NCBI GenBank assembly: GCA_002480525.1
Contig: DLCH01000052.1
Coordinates: 4,811-11,263, forward strand
Length of the DNA stretch: 6,453 nt
Direction of reading: 5' to 3'
Source of the DNA: Gammaproteobacteria bacterium UBA7803
GTDB lineage: Bacteria; Pseudomonadota; Gammaproteobacteria; Pseudomonadales; Azotimanducaceae
In this document: piece after piece, positions 5,629 through 6,453 of the stretch
How positions within the stretch are numbered: the first letter of the stretch is position 1
Layout of the letters: every line of letters starts with the position of its first letter
Program-made: the position numbers and the translations under genes
The notes under the pieces: generated by a model
Told to the model about the DNA's origin: nothing
Database searches by the model: none
What the model saw: the letters and a program-made list of their open reading frames with translations, nothing else

Positions 5629-5664
5629 TAATCCAGCAAGAGGTTACGAAGGAGCGGAACGACG

Positions 5665-6381
5665 ATGCTTGCATCCAAGAATTCTCCGGCGTCGAATTCG
5701 GCGTTGAGCAACGGCGGGCGTCCTGGCCGGCCGCTGATGGCCAAGGGCTTCCACGGCGCCGCCGGGGAGGAGGACGGCCACCTGGACGCCTTCCTGGCGG
5801 CCGCGCATCGCCGCAAGTATCCGGCGAAGAGCACGCTGATCTACGCCGGCGACAAGAGCGATTCCATCTACTACATCCTCAAGGGGTCCGTGACGGTCCT
5901 CGTGGAGGACGAGTCCGGGCGGGAGATCATCGTCTCCTACCTGAACAAGGGTGATTTCTTCGGCGAGATGCCGCTGTTCACCGAGGACACGCCGCGCTCC
6001 GCGTGGGTGAAGGCCAAGTCCGAGTGCGAGGTGGCCGAGCTGTCCTACGCCAAGTTCCGCGAGCTGGCGGAGAAGCACACCGAGCTGCTCTACGCCGTCG
6101 GCCGGCAGATGGCCGATCGCCTGACGCGCACGACCCAGAAGGTCAGCGACCTGGCGTTCCTCGACGTCACCGGCCGGGTGGCGCGCACGCTGCTCGAACT
6201 GACCAAGCAGCCGGATGCGATGACCCATCCGGACGGCATGCAGATCAAGATCACCCGCCAGGAGATCGGCCGGATCGTCGGCTGCTCCCGGGAGATGGTC
6301 GGCCGGGTGCTCAAGACCCTGGTGGACCAGGGCCTGGTGTCGGTGAAAGGCAAGACGATGGTGGTGTTCGGCACCCGATGA
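5665..6381 (+). CDS. crp: cAMP receptor protein, CRP/Vfr type, with N-terminal extension
   Basis: This 238-residue global transcription regulator binds cAMP and DNA as a dimer. The N-terminal cAMP domain is recognisable from KYPAKSTLIYAGDKS onward. Its pocket keeps the GE of GDFFGEMPLF and the RS of PRSAWV. The hinge-helix contacts TS of E. coli are TT here (in LTRTTQKVSDLAF), as I recall for Vfr. The C-terminal domain is nearly identical to E. coli CRP (FLDVTGRVARTLLEL, KQPDAMTHPDGMQIKITRQE). Its recognition helix CSREMVGRVLK keeps the DNA-contacting R, E and R. The protein has about 28 more N-terminal residues than E. coli CRP, rich in Ser, Asn, Gly and Arg. The start at 5665 is supported by AAGGAG 10 nt upstream. 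A later ATG at 5737 would give a more usual length but has no ribosome-binding site. Divergent from the OsmC gene and followed by a strong terminator. Confidence 0.97.
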   Translation: MLASKNSPASNSALSNGGRPGRPLMAKGFHGAAGEEDGHLDAFLAAAHRRKYPAKSTLIYAGDKSDSIYYILKGSVTVLVEDESGREIIVSYLNKGDFFGEMPLFTEDTPRSAWVKAKSECEVAELSYAKFRELAEKHTELLYAVGRQMADRLTRTTQKVSDLAFLDVTGRVARTLLELTKQPDAMTHPDGMQIKITRQEIGRIVGCSREMVGRVLKTLVDQGLVSVKGKTMVVFGTR

Positions 6382-6409
6382 CCACCCGCCGGTAGCCTCT
6401 TGAATCGGG

Positions 6410-6433
6410 AAACGGGCCTTCGGGCCCGTTTTT
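6410..6433 (+). terminator. Intrinsic terminator of crp
   Basis: AAACGGGCC (6410-6418) pairs with GGCCCGTTT (6423-6431) around TTCG, making a nine-pair stem with the very stable C(UUCG)G loop. It is followed by a T-rich stretch (TTTTTCGTTT). It begins 28 nt after the crp stop. The A-run on the left arm could give weaker termination from the other direction. Confidence 0.93.
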
Positions 6434-6453
6434 CGTTTCGGGATCAGATGCGC

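Noticed and set aside
6434..6453. Possible end of a minus-strand gene at the right edge (TCA at 6444-6446)
   Set aside because: Only two or three codons would be visible, so no gene can be supported.

Overview
This is a GC-rich gammaproteobacterial chromosomal segment. It carries the 3' end of purD, six complete protein genes plus one secreted protein of unknown function, a block of palindromic tandem repeats and one clear intrinsic terminator. The CRP is very close to the E. coli/Vfr type. Together with an aerobic ubiquinone hydroxylase (Coq7), an E. coli-type HinT and a YhfA-type OsmC protein divergent from crp, it points to an aerobic, non-enteric gammaproteobacterium. I cannot name the genus from sequence alone.

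Layout. Positions 1-375 (+) are the C-terminal part of purD (phosphoribosylamine-glycine ligase). Its last codons and stop form a 19-bp-arm perfect palindrome that runs into about 3.4 copies of a 60/61-bp tandem repeat (360-566). Positions 648-1592 (+) encode a two-cNMP-domain protein with a degraded rhodanese-like tail. It converges, with a 1-nt gap, on a minus-strand Ycf46-like AAA+ ATPase (1594-3087). Upstream of that, on the same strand, lies a small exported CARDB-like protein (3246-3842). Divergent from it is a two-gene plus-strand unit, hinT (4012-4356) and coq7 (4360-5001). coq7 converges on a minus-strand yhfA-type OsmC gene (5028-5447). That gene is divergent from crp/vfr (5665-6381), which ends in a C(UUCG)G-loop intrinsic terminator (6410-6433).

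How the genes relate. From memory, the set AAA+ ATPase / HIT / coq7 / OsmC / vfr also clusters in Pseudomonas aeruginosa, where speD lies between coq7 and the OsmC gene. The yhfA-crp divergent pair also exists in E. coli. This is therefore mostly a conserved housekeeping and regulatory neighbourhood. The parts that look non-standard are the purD repeat block, the cNMP-rhodanese-like protein and the CARDB-like gene. Two proteins with apparently intact cyclic-nucleotide pockets (the cNMP protein and CRP) lie about 4 kb apart. A CRP-like operator with a class-II geometry precedes crp, which suggests autoregulation.

I do not see a phage, insertion sequence, CRISPR array, tRNA or rRNA. I also do not see a convincing new multi-gene system. 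The best leads are the palindromic repeats that supply the purD stop codon and the decayed rhodanese module.
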